In this document: positions 1 to 9,918 of the stretch, piece after piece | Layout: every line of letters begins with the position of its first letter | Numbering within the stretch: the first letter of the stretch is position 1 | Assembly: GCF_039621855.1 (NCBI RefSeq) | Contig: NZ_CP155071.1 | Span: forward strand, 3,596,001-3,660,000 | Reading direction: 5' to 3' | DNA: 64,000 nucleotides | Origin: Erwinia sp. HDF1-3R | Lineage (GTDB): Bacteria; Pseudomonadota; Gammaproteobacteria; Enterobacterales; Enterobacteriaceae | Notes under the pieces: generated by a model | Databases searched by the model: none | What the model was told of the DNA's origin: nothing | The model's input: the letters and a program-made list of their open reading frames with translations, nothing else | Program-made: the position numbers and the translations under genes

Positions 1-604
1 CGCGGCTCTGGCTGATGCGCTGCTGGAGCGTATGTTGCATATTAACGGCGGTCAGCGGCTGCCCCTTTTCCAGCAGCCCGTCAAACCAGCCAAAGGCTAC
101 CCCACCCTGTCGTCGTTGCAGCACCAGCAGGTTAGCGGGCCGCTCCTGACGCAGGATATCGCTGCTTAACAGGCTGCGGAAACCGGTTCCGCCCACCTCT
201 CGGCTACCGGTGTTAATCAGCAGGCGCGTCAGTTCGCTGGGCAGACTCGCCGGGAGGCGCGCACCACTCTCCTGAAGCTGCTGGCGGGTGACCTTCTGCG
301 ACTGTGCTATCTCGCCCAGCAGCGCAAATTGGGACGTGTTCTGCAGCAGCGTTGTCCCGCCGGAGAGCGGTGGGCGGGTGTCGCCCTGCAACGGCGTTGT
401 CTCGCTTGGCTGCTGCGGGCGCAAACGCCCGGATGCGCTCTCACCCGGTAGCTGAACGCTAAACAGCGTTACCGGCTGCGGCCAGAAATAGCTCAATCCC
501 TGCCAGCCGAGCAGCGCTATCAGCGCCAGAAAGGCCAGCAGACAGAGCGCAACCGCTCCCCCGGTCAGCCAGCGCCAGCGGTGATTAACCCGTGCTGCTC
601 TCAT
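1..604 (-). CDS. PstA-type phosphate ABC transporter permease, N-terminal part (runs off window)
   Basis: Reading leftward from an ATG at 604, an open frame continues without a stop to the window edge (about 201 codons). It has a basic N-terminus, one membrane segment at about residues 16-40, then a long hydrophilic stretch; the permease domain lies outside the window. It follows a PstC-type gene on the same strand, and large PstA proteins with an extracytoplasmic insert after the first helix occur with large PstC proteins in Pseudomonas and other gammaproteobacteria. The family call rests mainly on this context and architecture. The ATG overlaps the TGA of a 19-codon reading frame (ATGA), so translation is probably coupled. 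No SBP or ATPase gene is visible, so the substrate (phosphate) is inferred. Confidence 0.65.
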   Translation of the reverse strand, partial: MRAARVNHRWRWLTGGAVALCLLAFLALIALLGWQGLSYFWPQPVTLFSVQLPGESASGRLRPQQPSETTPLQGDTRPPLSGGTTLLQNTSQFALLGEIAQSQKVTRQQLQESGARLPASLPSELTRLLINTGSREVGGTGFRSLLSSDILRQERPANLLVLQRRQGGVAFGWFDGLLEKGQPLTAVNMQHTLQQRISQSR

Positions 605-688
605 TCCTGCCCCTCCCGCCAGGCAATGCGTCCGTGATAGCTTATCCTTACCGCCCTCATCCCTGCCCCTCCTGTCTGGCGAAGCGTC
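590..688. repeat. Imperfect duplication at the pstC/pstA junction, creating a 19-codon minicistron
   Basis: On the minus strand, the end of the PstC-type gene plus its ATGA overlap (688-646) recurs 56 bases downstream (632-590) with about 33 of 43 bases matching, including GGAGGGGCAGG before each ATGA. The copy places an ATG at 660-658, overlapping the PstC stop, and a TGA at 603-601, overlapping the PstA-type ATG. Between them runs a 19-codon frame ending in WREGQE, which resembles the RQEGQG end of PstC. The simplest reading is duplication of the ancestral stop/start overlap, leaving a mini reading frame that keeps coupled translation. Whether the peptide has any function is unknown. Confidence 0.6.
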
Positions 689-2855
689 GACGCAGCCGCT
701 GACGAATAAGCTCAGCCAGTGTGTTCACAATCAGCGTAAATACCAGCAGCACCAGCGCACTTAAGAACAGAATGCGGTAGTGGGCGCTACCGCTGGCGGC
801 CTCGGGCATTTCAATCGCGATATTCGCCGCCAGGCTTCTGACGCCCTGTAGCAGCCCGCCCCCGGTGACCGGCGTATTGCCCGTTGCCATCAGCACAATC
901 ATCGTCTCTCCCAATGCGCGGCCAAAACCTATCATCAGCGCAGCGAAAATTCCGGCGGAGGCAGAGGGTAACACCACGCGTGACAGGGTCTGCCACGGCG
1001 TCGCGCCAAGCGCCAGCGATCCCTGCCCCAGCGAGGCGGGAACGCTGAAAATGGCGTCTTCCGCAAGGGTAAAGATTAGCGGCACCAGCGCAAATCCCAT
1101 CGCCACGCCCGCGATCAGCAGATTACGCTGCTGATAGCCTCCGCTCAGCCGGTCGGCCAGCCCCTGCCTGAACAGGGCGTGCTCCAGCAGTGGAATACAC
1201 CACAGGCAAAATACCGTCGTCAGCAACAGTAAAGGCAGCAGCAGCCAGATTTCGCGGCCTTCATCGCACAGCCGCCTGCGCCAGCGCGACGGCAGACGGG
1301 CGGAGGCCCAGCTACAGAGCAGCAGCACACCGGCCAGCATTAGCGGCAGCAGCAGGACACCGGCAAGCCTGTCGGCCAGCTGCGGCGCCAGCCACAGTCC
1401 GGCGATAAGCCCTATCACCACGCTGGGCAGCGCGCCCATCATCTCAATAGCCGGTTTAACCCAGCGCCTCAGACCGGGGCTCATAAACCAGGCGGTGTAC
1501 ATGGCAGCAGCCAGCGCCAGCGGCGTGGCAAACAGCATCGCCAGCCCGGCCGCCTTAAGCGTGCCTGACACCATCGGCACCAGGCTGTATTTCCCCTGAT
1601 AATCATCATCAGCCGAAGTGGACTGCCAGACATAGTCCGGCGAGGGATAGTTTTCATACCATACCTTCTGCCACAGGCTGCGCCAGCTGATATCCGGCCA
1701 GGGGTTTGACAGGCGCAAATGCTGCCAGCGGCCCTGCCGCTCAATCAGTACGCCATCCCCCTGGGGTGCAAACGCGGCGCGGATGACGCCCGGTCCCAGC
1801 GGACAGGAGAAAATCGCCCCCGGCTGTTTACTGGCGTACAGGGAAAGGGTCCCCGCCGGGCTGACGGTAGCGAATACGCGGCGGTGCGCCTCGCTGAACA
1901 GCAGCGGCTGGGCGCGGGCGTCGCTGAAATAGCGGATCTGACGCAGGTGAAGCCCGGTTTCACTGGCCAAATCGAACCACTGCGAGAGGCCCTTCTGGTC
2001 GGCAAGCAGCAGTGACTGGCCGCCGCTCAGCAGCAGCATCTGCTGCGGCTTCTGCGCCAGCGTAATGCTGTCGCGCAGGGTCAGACCCTGCTCACCGATC
2101 TGCCAGACGCGCAGCAGCGCCCCCGAGAGGGTAAACAGGCGCTGACCGTCCGGCGCCAGCAGCATTTGGTTGATATCACTGACCGCCATGCTAAAGCTCA
2201 GAGGCGGCTGGGAGGGCTGAAACTGTTGCAGCGTCAGGCGCTGCTGGCTGGCCTGCGCCACCAGCCAGCGATCCGCCTGCGGATGCGCCAGCGCCAGTAC
2301 CTGAGCGTCAGGATCGGCGGCGATCGGCGCCTCACCCAGCGGGAATCGCCAGCGCGGCTCCGCCTGACTAAAATCAGGCACCACCAGCAGCAGACCGGCG
2401 GCGCTTTTTAGCAGCACGCTGCTATTATCCAGGGTCGCCGTTGCGTTCACCCTGCCACTGCCCTGTAATGCTGCAGCCGCGTTCACGCTGCCAGTGCTCA
2501 TTGCTGCCACCGCGTTCACATTCCCCGTCCCCATTAATGCCGGGGAGGAAGCCGTCTGACCCGCGAGGGGAATAAACTGGCCTTCGCCAGCATCGTCAAT
2601 GCGCCAGCCCCACTGTTGCTGCGGACCCAGCCCCATTGCCACCACGGGCCGGGCCTGCCCCAGCGGGATAGCCTGGCTGCCCTCGACAGCGGGGGAGCTG
2701 AACAGCGGCACTACCATGCCTGCCAGCCAGACAAATAGCAGCAGCATAACCAGCAAAATGGCTAGCCCACACGCCATCACCACGCGGCGCGTCAGCCGGT
2801 CTATAAGCTGGCGTCGCCGGTCGTTAAACTGAGCGGGAATGGGGGTTGGGATCAT
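657..2855 (-). CDS. Large PstC-type phosphate ABC transporter permease
   Basis: A 732-residue inner-membrane permease, more than twice the length of E. coli PstC (319). It has a membrane segment at about residues 27-50, then some 350 residues of extracytoplasmic sequence with loosely repeated blade-like strands, then five or more helices from about residue 435 carrying the BPD-type permease domain. The ABC-contact loop reads RVVLPSASAGIFAALMIGFG, followed by RALGETM, which is typical of PstC. Large PstC proteins of this build are known in Pseudomonas and Vibrio. The gene is divergent from ppk, so high-affinity phosphate uptake beside polyphosphate metabolism is plausible. No clear Pho box was found. 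The N-terminal region carries a short alanine-rich repeat. Confidence 0.8.
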   Translation of the reverse strand: MIPTPIPAQFNDRRRQLIDRLTRRVVMACGLAILLVMLLLFVWLAGMVVPLFSSPAVEGSQAIPLGQARPVVAMGLGPQQQWGWRIDDAGEGQFIPLAGQTASSPALMGTGNVNAVAAMSTGSVNAAAALQGSGRVNATATLDNSSVLLKSAAGLLLVVPDFSQAEPRWRFPLGEAPIAADPDAQVLALAHPQADRWLVAQASQQRLTLQQFQPSQPPLSFSMAVSDINQMLLAPDGQRLFTLSGALLRVWQIGEQGLTLRDSITLAQKPQQMLLLSGGQSLLLADQKGLSQWFDLASETGLHLRQIRYFSDARAQPLLFSEAHRRVFATVSPAGTLSLYASKQPGAIFSCPLGPGVIRAAFAPQGDGVLIERQGRWQHLRLSNPWPDISWRSLWQKVWYENYPSPDYVWQSTSADDDYQGKYSLVPMVSGTLKAAGLAMLFATPLALAAAMYTAWFMSPGLRRWVKPAIEMMGALPSVVIGLIAGLWLAPQLADRLAGVLLLPLMLAGVLLLCSWASARLPSRWRRRLCDEGREIWLLLPLLLLTTVFCLWCIPLLEHALFRQGLADRLSGGYQQRNLLIAGVAMGFALVPLIFTLAEDAIFSVPASLGQGSLALGATPWQTLSRVVLPSASAGIFAALMIGFGRALGETMIVLMATGNTPVTGGGLLQGVRSLAANIAIEMPEAASGSAHYRILFLSALVLLVFTLIVNTLAELIRQRLRRRFARQEGQG
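2431..2535 (-). repeat. Short tandem repeat inside the PstC-type gene (VNA motif, three copies)
   Basis: The octamer gcgttcac occurs at 2443, 2479 and 2512, a period of 36 then 33 bases. In protein these are three copies of a unit of 11-12 residues: GNVNAVAAMST, GSVNAAAALQGS and GRVNATATLDNS. They lie in the periplasmic part soon after the first membrane helix. In-frame minisatellites of this sort often vary in copy number between strains. Confidence 0.7.
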
Positions 2856-2922
2856 GCTAAGTGTCGCTTTCCTGTGCGCTGAGGGCCTTATGTTGCCCGT
2901 ATGCGGTTAATAAGACAATGAA

Positions 2923-2941
2923 CAATGTCCGTTGGACATTG
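2923..2941. promoter_or_regulatory. Perfect inverted repeat in the pstC/ppk divergent promoter region
   Basis: CAATGTCC, a three-base centre, then GGACATTG gives two perfect 8-base arms. The related words GACAATG (from 2915) and GGACAATGACC (from 2970) flank it. It lies 68 bases upstream of the PstC-type start and about 80 bases upstream of ppk. It does not match the PhoB consensus. It could be an operator for an unidentified regulator. Confidence 0.4.
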
Positions 2942-3022
2942 CTGCCCTACTCTCGCCATAATAAAGACGGACAATGACCGGCCAAAGGCAAGTTGGGTCG
3001 TGAATCTGCAAATGGAGTACAA

Positions 3023-5083
3023 ATGGGTCAGGAAAAGCTTTATACCGTTAAAGAGTTGAGCTGGCTCTCCTTTAACGAGCGCGTCTTACAGGAAGCAGCC
3101 GATAAAACCAACCCGCTGATTGAGCGCATGCGTTTTCTGGGCATTTATTCCAATAACCTTGAAGAGTTTTACAAGGTGCGCTTTGCCGATCTTAAGCGCA
3201 GGATCCTGATTGGTGAAGAACAGGGATCCCCCAGCACACCGCGCCATCTGCTAAAAAAAATCCAGGCGCGCGTGCTGAAGGCAGACCAGGAGTTTGACGG
3301 CCTGTATAACGACCTGCTGCTGGAAATGGCCCGTAACCAGATTTTCCTGATCAACGAACGCCAGCTCTCGCCCAATCAGCAGAGCTGGTTACGTCACTAT
3401 TTTAAACATCATCTGCGCCAGCACATCACGCCTATCCTGGTCAATCACGATACGGACCTGATTGAATTTCTTAAGGATGATTACACCTACCTGGCGGTGG
3501 AGATCATCCGTGGCGAGGAGATAAATTACGCGCTACTGGAGATCCCCTCCGATAAGGTGCCGCGTTTTGTTAACCTGCCGCCCGAAACGCCACGGCGCCG
3601 CAAGCCGATGATCCTGCTGGACAATATCCTCCGCTACTGCCTGGGCGATATCTTTCGTGGCTTCTTTGACTATGACGCGCTGAACGCCTACTCGATGAAG
3701 ATGACCCGCGACGCCGAGTACGATCTGGTCACGGAGATGGAGTCGAGCCTGCTGGAGCTGATGTCCTCAAGCCTTAAGCAGCGTCTGACCGCCGAGCCGG
3801 TGCGCTTTGTTTATCAGCGCGATATGCCGGATGCCATGGTGGAGATGCTGCGTAAGAAGCTCAATATCTCCAACTATGACTCCATTGTGCCGGGTGGGCG
3901 TTACCATAACTTCAAAGACTTTATTACCTTCCCAAACGTCGGCAAGGCAAATCTGGTCAACAAGCCGCTACCGCAGCTGCGCCATATCTGGTTTGACCGC
4001 TTTCGTAACGGTTTTGACGCCATTCGCAACCGCGATGTGCTGCTTTACTATCCCTATCATACCTTTGAGCACGTGCTTGAACTGCTGCGCCAGGCTTCGT
4101 TTGACCCGGCGGTGCTGGCGATAAAAATTAATATTTACCGCGTGGCAAAAAACTCGCGCATCATTGATGCGATGATCCACGCCGCCTACAACGGCAAGAA
4201 AGTGACCGTGGTGGTTGAGCTACAGGCGCGTTTTGATGAAGAAGCCAATATCCATTGGGCTAAACGGCTGACCGAGGCGGGCGTTCACGTTATTTTCTCC
4301 GCGCCCGGTCTGAAAATCCACGCGAAGCTTTTTCTGATTTCCCGACGCGAAAATGGCGAGATTGCCCGCTATGCGCATATCGGCACCGGCAACTTCAATG
4401 AAAAAACCGCGCGGCTCTATACCGACTACTCGCTGCTGACCGCCGATGCCCGCATCACTAACGAAGTCCGCCGGGTATTTAACTTTATTGAAAACCCCTA
4501 TCGGCCCGTCTCGTTTGAACACCTGATGGTCTCACCGCAAAACTCGCGCCAGATGCTTTATCAGCTGATCGACAGTGAAATTGCCAATGCGCAGAACGGG
4601 ATTCCCGCCGCCATCACCCTTAAAGTGAATAACCTTGTCGATAAGGGCCTGGTTGATCGCCTCTATACCGCCTCCAGCGTGGGCGTTAGCGTCAGCCTGC
4701 TGGTGCGTGGCATGTGTTCGCTTATTCCCAATCTTGAAGGAATTAGCGAAAATATCCGGGTAATCAGTATTGTTGACCGCTATCTCGAGCACGATCGCGT
4801 CTATATTTTTGAAAACGGCGGCGACAAAAAGGTCTTCCTCTCCTCCGCTGACTGGATGACCCGCAACATTGATTATCGTATCGAGGTGGCAGTGTCAGTC
4901 CTGGATCCTATTCTGAAACAGCGGGTGCAGGATATTATTGCCATCCTCTTCAGTGATACGCTTAAGGCGCGCTTCGTAGACAAAGAGCTAAGCAACCGGT
5001 ATGTTCCGCGCGGCAATCGCCGCAAGGTACGCGCGCAGCTGGCCATTTACGATTACATTAAATCTCTGGAACAACCTGACTAA
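3023..5083 (+). CDS. ppk: Polyphosphate kinase (Ppk1)
   Basis: Reversibly polymerises the gamma phosphate of ATP into inorganic polyphosphate. The product is 686 residues and aligns along its whole length with E. coli Ppk, two residues shorter near [10 protein letters not shown]. The phosphorylated active-site histidine is in GLKIHAKL (His433 here) and a second conserved histidine is in [10 protein letters not shown]. An in-frame ATG lies 30 bases upstream, but the start at 3023 is preferred because GGAG sits five bases before it and the product then begins MGQEKLY as in E. coli. ppx begins four bases after the stop, so polyphosphate synthesis and breakdown are co-transcribed. Confidence 0.97.
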   Translation: MGQEKLYTVKELSWLSFNERVLQEAADKTNPLIERMRFLGIYSNNLEEFYKVRFADLKRRILIGEEQGSPSTPRHLLKKIQARVLKADQEFDGLYNDLLLEMARNQIFLINERQLSPNQQSWLRHYFKHHLRQHITPILVNHDTDLIEFLKDDYTYLAVEIIRGEEINYALLEIPSDKVPRFVNLPPETPRRRKPMILLDNILRYCLGDIFRGFFDYDALNAYSMKMTRDAEYDLVTEMESSLLELMSSSLKQRLTAEPVRFVYQRDMPDAMVEMLRKKLNISNYDSIVPGGRYHNFKDFITFPNVGKANLVNKPLPQLRHIWFDRFRNGFDAIRNRDVLLYYPYHTFEHVLELLRQASFDPAVLAIKINIYRVAKNSRIIDAMIHAAYNGKKVTVVVELQARFDEEANIHWAKRLTEAGVHVIFSAPGLKIHAKLFLISRRENGEIARYAHIGTGNFNEKTARLYTDYSLLTADARITNEVRRVFNFIENPYRPVSFEHLMVSPQNSRQMLYQLIDSEIANAQNGIPAAITLKVNNLVDKGLVDRLYTASSVGVSVSLLVRGMCSLIPNLEGISENIRVISIVDRYLEHDRVYIFENGGDKKVFLSSADWMTRNIDYRIEVAVSVLDPILKQRVQDIIAILFSDTLKARFVDKELSNRYVPRGNRRKVRAQLAIYDYIKSLEQPD

Positions 5084-5087
5084 CTTT

Positions 5088-6620
5088 ATGCCTATATCCC
5101 AGAAAAATACGCCTAAACCGCAGGAATTCGCCGCAATTGATTTAGGCTCGAACAGTTTTCATATGGTGATTGCCCGCGTGGTCGATGGCGCGATGCAGGT
5201 GCTGGGCAGGTTAAAACAGCGCGTCCATCTGGCTGACGGGCTGGACCATAACAATGTGCTGAGCGAAGCCGCCATTGAGCGCGGGCTAAAAAGCCTGGCG
5301 CTGTTCGCCGAGCGTCTTCAGGGATTTAGCCCAACCAATGTCACCATTGTCGGCACGCATACGCTGCGCCAGGCGGTTAACGCCGAGGATTTCCTGCGCC
5401 GCGCCGCCGACGTTATTCCCTATCCGATTGAAGTGATCTCCGGCAATGAAGAGGCGCGTCTGATTTTTATGGGCGTCGAGCATACTCAGCCGGAAAAAGG
5501 TCGCAAGCTGGTGATTGATATTGGCGGCGGTTCTACCGAGCTGGTGATTGGCGAAGACTTTGAGCCAAGCCTGGTCGAGAGCCGACGCATGGGCTGCGTC
5601 AGTTTTGCTAATCTCTACTTTCCCGGCCGCGTGATCAGTAAAGAGAACTTCCGCCGGGCAAGGCTGGCCGCGGCGCAAAAGCTGGAAACGCTGGCCTGGC
5701 AGTATCGCCTGCACGGCTGGCAGTATGCGCTGGGCGCGTCCGGCACCATTAAGGCCGCCTGCGAAGTGCTGCTGGCGATGGGGGAAAAAGAGAAGCTGAT
5801 TACCCCCGAGCGTCTGGAGATGCTCTACGCCGAGGTGATGAAGTATAAATCTTTCGACGCGCTCAGCCTGCCGGGGCTGTCAGATGAGCGCAAGGTGGTG
5901 TTTGTTCCCGGTCTGGCCATTCTGTTCGGCGTTTTTGACGCCCTGGCGATCCGTGAGCTACGCCTGTCCGATGGGGCCCTGCGCGAAGGCGTACTGTATG
6001 AAATGGAGGGCCGCTTTCGCCATCAGGATATCCGCAGCCGCACCGCTCAAAGCCTGGCAAATCATTACGCCATTGACAGCGATCAGGCGCGACGGGTGCT
6101 GGAGACCACGGAAGGACTTTACCATCAGTGGCGCGATTGCAACCCGAAGCAGGCGAACCCACAGCTGGCCGCCCTGCTGAAGTGGGCGTCCATGCTGCAT
6201 GAGGTCGGCCTGACCATCAACCACAGCGGATTACAGCGCCACTCCGCCTATATTTTGCAGAATACTAACCTGCCGGGTTTCAATCAGGATCAGCAGACCC
6301 TGCTGGCCACGCTGGTGCGCTTTCACCGTAAAGCGGTAAAAGTAGACGAGATGCCGCGCCTGACGCTGTATAAGAAAAAGCAGTTTCTGCCGCTGGTTTT
6401 CCTGCTGCGGCTGGGTGCGGTGCTGAATAACCAGCGTCAGGCCACCTCAACGCCTGCGACGCTCCGGCTAACCACCGACGAAGGCCACTGGACGCTGACC
6501 TTCCCTCACGGCTATTTCAGCCAGAATACGCTGATCCAGCTCGATCTTGAGCGCGAGCAAAACTACTGGAAGGATGTGACCGGCTGGCAGCTTACCATTG
6601 AGGAAGAGCCTGGGGCATGA
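5088..6620 (+). CDS. ppx: Exopolyphosphatase
   Basis: Removes terminal phosphates from polyphosphate and belongs to the Ppx/GppA branch of the ASKHA fold. The 510-residue product starts MPISQKN, four bases after the ppk stop, matching the E. coli start; a longer upstream frame reads into ppk and is rejected. Family signatures are [12 protein letters not shown] near the N-terminus, [13 protein letters not shown], and the phosphate loop [16 protein letters not shown]-terminal HD-like half carries [13 protein letters not shown]. Its last four bases overlap the next gene, tehB. Confidence 0.96.
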   Translation: MPISQKNTPKPQEFAAIDLGSNSFHMVIARVVDGAMQVLGRLKQRVHLADGLDHNNVLSEAAIERGLKSLALFAERLQGFSPTNVTIVGTHTLRQAVNAEDFLRRAADVIPYPIEVISGNEEARLIFMGVEHTQPEKGRKLVIDIGGGSTELVIGEDFEPSLVESRRMGCVSFANLYFPGRVISKENFRRARLAAAQKLETLAWQYRLHGWQYALGASGTIKAACEVLLAMGEKEKLITPERLEMLYAEVMKYKSFDALSLPGLSDERKVVFVPGLAILFGVFDALAIRELRLSDGALREGVLYEMEGRFRHQDIRSRTAQSLANHYAIDSDQARRVLETTEGLYHQWRDCNPKQANPQLAALLKWASMLHEVGLTINHSGLQRHSAYILQNTNLPGFNQDQQTLLATLVRFHRKAVKVDEMPRLTLYKKKQFLPLVFLLRLGAVLNNQRQATSTPATLRLTTDEGHWTLTFPHGYFSQNTLIQLDLEREQNYWKDVTGWQLTIEEEPGA

Positions 6621-7231
6621 ACATCTCTCATCCAGCGGACGATCGCTACTACACCGAGAAATATCAGCTCACCGCCACGCACTCCGAAGTGGTTGACGCG
6701 ATGACGCTGCTTAAGCCCGGCCGGGCGCTGGATTTGGGCTGTGGCAGCGGTCGCAATGCGCTCTATCTGAATGCTAAAGGGTTTGACGTCACGGCCTGGG
6801 ATAACAACCCGGCCAGCCTCGCCCGGCTTAACCAGATAATCGCCAGCGAAGGATTAAGCAATATTCACACCGCCGAAAAGGACCTGAACGCCCTGCGCTT
6901 CAACGGCGCTTATGACTTTGTTTTTTCTACGGTGGTGATGATGTTTCTAAAGCCCGATGTCATTCCCCAGCTGATTGCGGATATGCAGGCCAGCACGGTC
7001 AGAGGCGGCTATAACCTGATTGTCGCGGCGATGGATACCGAAGATTACCCCTGTAACCAGGGGTTCTCATTCGCCTTTCGCTCAGGCGAACTGAGTGAAT
7101 ATTATCGCAAATGGCATATTGTGAAATATAACGAGCATGTGGGCCAGCTTCACCGCACCGACAGCGAAGGCAGGCGCATCTCTCTGCGCTTTGCCACGCT
7201 GCTGGCGCAAAAGGAGCTGGTAAAGGCGTAA
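6617..7231 (+). CDS. tehB: TehB-type tellurite methyltransferase
   Basis: SAM-dependent class I methyltransferase of 204 residues, close to E. coli TehB (197). Motif I is [15 protein letters not shown], and further TehB-like stretches are [18 protein letters not shown] and [13 protein letters not shown]. TehB methylates tellurite or selenite to volatile or less toxic forms and in E. coli pairs with the membrane protein TehA elsewhere on the chromosome. Here it is the third gene of the ppk-ppx operon, with an ATGA overlap, and no tehA is nearby. The native substrate is not known from sequence. Confidence 0.88.
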   Translation: MNISHPADDRYYTEKYQLTATHSEVVDAMTLLKPGRALDLGCGSGRNALYLNAKGFDVTAWDNNPASLARLNQIIASEGLSNIHTAEKDLNALRFNGAYDFVFSTVVMMFLKPDVIPQLIADMQASTVRGGYNLIVAAMDTEDYPCNQGFSFAFRSGELSEYYRKWHIVKYNEHVGQLHRTDSEGRRISLRFATLLAQKELVKA

Positions 7232-7361
7232 CGCCCGATACAGGCAGCGGCTGCGCCATGCAAAACGCAGACAGGGTGTGAATCCGGCCATAGAGCCCCG
7301 GTTGGCGCATCCCGGCGGTCTGCTTATCTGCTGACTCCACCCGTAGCACCATTTGGAACCG

Positions 7362-9626
7362 CTATCGCGGAGATGGGTCCTCGTCCGGCTTAGTCGGCGG
7401 GATCGGCTCAACGCTTTCGCACAAATCCTGTAGCGCGCAGGGCTGGCTGATAAAGTCGCCCTGCAGGTAGTCCACCCCCAGCAGACGCAGCAGCCGCTCG
7501 GCCTCTTCCGACTCCACGCCCGAGGCGATAACCTGCATACGCTTTAGCCGGGCTATCATGCAGATGGACTCAATAATTTGATAATTCAGGCTGCTGCTAA
7601 GCATATTGCTGACAAAGGTGGGGCTGATTTTCAGCATATCCATCTGCACCTCTTCCAGCTGGTTATAGCTGGCATAGCCGCTGCCAAAATTGTTAATTGC
7701 CAGCCGACAGCCGAGATGCCGAAGCTGAGTGATTGAGCGGTTTCCCCAGCTGTAGTCGGTCAGCATGGGCGACTCTTCCACTTCAATAATCAGCTGCCAG
7801 GGCTCAACGCCATACTCCTGCATAAAAACCTGCAGTTCGCGGGCCAGCTGTGGCCGACACAGGCTGGAGGCGAAGAGCCGGATGGCAAAGCGTACGCCCG
7901 GCAGTTTTTCCCTGTGGCGCTGTATAAAAGCCAGCGCCATCATGATTACCTGACGGTCTGCTTCCCACGTCAGGCCAAATTCATTGATAACGGGTATTAA
8001 ACGCGAATATTCGACCCACCCGCCATAGCGGTCCGCCATCTGAGGCCGGATTTCGTAATAATCATCGCCGCGAACGCCAGCGATCTTTTGCACCATCAGC
8101 TGAAAACCGCCATGTTTAAGCGCGGTCTGCGTATCATTCAGCAACGCGATCTTTTCAGCAACCTGCCGCTGTGCCGTCTGCCCCCGACGCTGCTGTAGGT
8201 TTTCCGCGACGCCACTGCGCAGTGAAACCTCTGCCATGGCGCTTAACTCACCCAGCAGCTCATGCAGATGGTTGACCGGTGGCCGGACGCTACAGTAGCT
8301 CAGTCCCACGGCCGGATGGATCGGCAGGCCATCCCAGCTAAGCTGATAATCTTTCAGTCTTACCGCAACATTCTCAATGCGCTCAACATGGTGGTCATAA
8401 TTCAGACGCATCACCAGATCGAAACCCGGCAGCTGATAGACGTCCTCCCCCGGCTGTAATTCAGGCATCAGATGGATAGCAAGGCTGCGTTTATACTGGA
8501 TGCGCATCTGTAGCCCGTAAGTTCTGCTCAGGCGGTCCAGATCAGGAATACTCAGGAAGCAGAGCGTTGAACGCGGGCTCTCTGCCAGATCCTGCGCCAG
8601 CGCGCGCAGGTTAGGCAGCCTGAACACCGGGTCGCTGAGCGAGGCGCGTTTTACCCTCGCCAGTGCGAAGCGCTGCCGCGTACTGATACTCGCCATCAGC
8701 AGGATAGTCAGCGTAAACACCAGCATATTGACGGAGATGACCGCCAGATGGTGGGGGTCCGTCTCCGGAGAGAGAAAGCGATCGCGCAGCTGGTAAATGC
8801 AGAGTAAGAGCATCGCCCAGCTTAGGGAGGTAATAAGATAGCCGAAGCGCACGGCAGACCACAGCATCAGCGGCAGAAAAAGGGGCAGACCATAATCCGT
8901 ATTCAGCAGGTTTTCATCGGCCTGTTCGAACTGTAGCTGCACCCCCAGCAGAAAGATCAGCAGGCCGGCCCACAGCGTCAGCTCAGCCTTACTGACGCCC
9001 GTGGCCATTTGCCTTACGGCCCGACGGGCGAGCAGGCTAATAAACGCTGGCTTGCGAATGCTGCGTATTACAAAGTAGCACAGCTGGATCATCACCAGGC
9101 AGGAGAGCAGCACTGACTGATAATTAAGCAGCGTGTGCAGCGACAGGGCTGAACGGGAAAATACGGAGTGATTAAACGGTGTCAGCCCCAGCAGCGTCAT
9201 TACATGCATAGTGAACACAAACAGCGTGGGCGTCATAAATGCCAGCCAGAACAGGCGAACTGACATCATGCGGAATTCTCCGTAATCCACCCCCCAGCGC
9301 TGGCGACTATGTAAACGGTAGCCCGCCCAGCACAGCATCAGAACGGTAAGGAAAACAGCGACAATGACGCTGGCCGTAAGCAGGTTGTAGCGAAAAAAGT
9401 AGTAGCTGGCTAACCCCAGCGCGATGCCCGGAAAAGCGGCCCAGTCATAAACCAGCAGCATCGCCACCAGCATTGCCAGCGGAAGATAAATCAGATACAC
9501 GTAGCCATCCGCCATCCACAGCCGGATGGAGAGCTGGGTACACAGCGGCATCAGGATCAGCGGAAGTAGCAGGGGTAATCCCAGTCTGCTGTGATAAAAA
9601 TATTTGAACCAGTGGGTAATTCTCAT
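7362..9626 (-). CDS. yfgF: YfgF/PdeF homologue with MASE1-type membrane domain, degenerate GGDEF and degenerate EAL
   Basis: A 754-residue inner-membrane protein in the E. coli yfgF position. About eight helices form a MASE1-like sensor (residues 15-310), followed by a GGDEF-like domain without its signature and a C-terminal EAL-like domain (about 490-740). E. coli YfgF is an anaerobic c-di-GMP phosphodiesterase with an intact EAL site. Here the catalytic positions are altered: HEILLRM has become YEIRPQM, INLS is IRLF, IDDFGTG is INNFGSG, LLKID is MLKIS and the AE of VVAEYVE is AS. The metal-binding Asp pair and other ligands are gone, so phosphodiesterase activity is very unlikely although the frame is intact. 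It may act as a c-di-GMP or partner-binding sensor. The call as YfgF is firm; the new role is unknown. Confidence 0.9.
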   Translation of the reverse strand: MRITHWFKYFYHSRLGLPLLLPLILMPLCTQLSIRLWMADGYVYLIYLPLAMLVAMLLVYDWAAFPGIALGLASYYFFRYNLLTASVIVAVFLTVLMLCWAGYRLHSRQRWGVDYGEFRMMSVRLFWLAFMTPTLFVFTMHVMTLLGLTPFNHSVFSRSALSLHTLLNYQSVLLSCLVMIQLCYFVIRSIRKPAFISLLARRAVRQMATGVSKAELTLWAGLLIFLLGVQLQFEQADENLLNTDYGLPLFLPLMLWSAVRFGYLITSLSWAMLLLCIYQLRDRFLSPETDPHHLAVISVNMLVFTLTILLMASISTRQRFALARVKRASLSDPVFRLPNLRALAQDLAESPRSTLCFLSIPDLDRLSRTYGLQMRIQYKRSLAIHLMPELQPGEDVYQLPGFDLVMRLNYDHHVERIENVAVRLKDYQLSWDGLPIHPAVGLSYCSVRPPVNHLHELLGELSAMAEVSLRSGVAENLQQRRGQTAQRQVAEKIALLNDTQTALKHGGFQLMVQKIAGVRGDDYYEIRPQMADRYGGWVEYSRLIPVINEFGLTWEADRQVIMMALAFIQRHREKLPGVRFAIRLFASSLCRPQLARELQVFMQEYGVEPWQLIIEVEESPMLTDYSWGNRSITQLRHLGCRLAINNFGSGYASYNQLEEVQMDMLKISPTFVSNMLSSSLNYQIIESICMIARLKRMQVIASGVESEEAERLLRLLGVDYLQGDFISQPCALQDLCESVEPIPPTKPDEDPSPR

Positions 9627-9727
9627 TGGGCTCGATATGCTGTGCGAAAATAACGATTCCCCGGGCGGGCTGCCTGACGGGGGACACTCTTTTGCGCGCC
9701 ATGGTAAAGTCTATCAACTACTATAAC

Positions 9728-9741
9728 TTGATCTAAGTCAA
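9728..9741. promoter_or_regulatory. FNR-like box between yfgF and yfgG
   Basis: TTGATCTAAGTCAA matches the FNR consensus TTGAT-N4-ATCAA at nine of ten half-site positions. It is about 100 bases upstream of yfgF and 190 upstream of yfgG. E. coli YfgF is an anaerobically relevant protein, so FNR control of the minus-strand gene is plausible. A second, weaker TTGAT word occurs from 9850. Confidence 0.5.
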
Positions 9742-9918
9742 ATTAGTGCAATTTTCATCCACATCAGTTTTTACCTTTGCGTGAATCCGCGCTTATTCAG
9801 CCACTCCCCGTGAGCCTCTGCGATCTCACCCTTTATTGACTCGTTTTCATTGATCAAATCACGCGACTGTGTCTAAATTGCACTATTGCCCGCATGGGCT
9901 AACCTCAGGACAAACTGC

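Noticed and set aside
2910-2985. Possible Pho box between the PstC-type gene and ppk
   Set aside because: The repeated GACAATG words do not fit the CTGTCAT direct-repeat spacing of PhoB sites.
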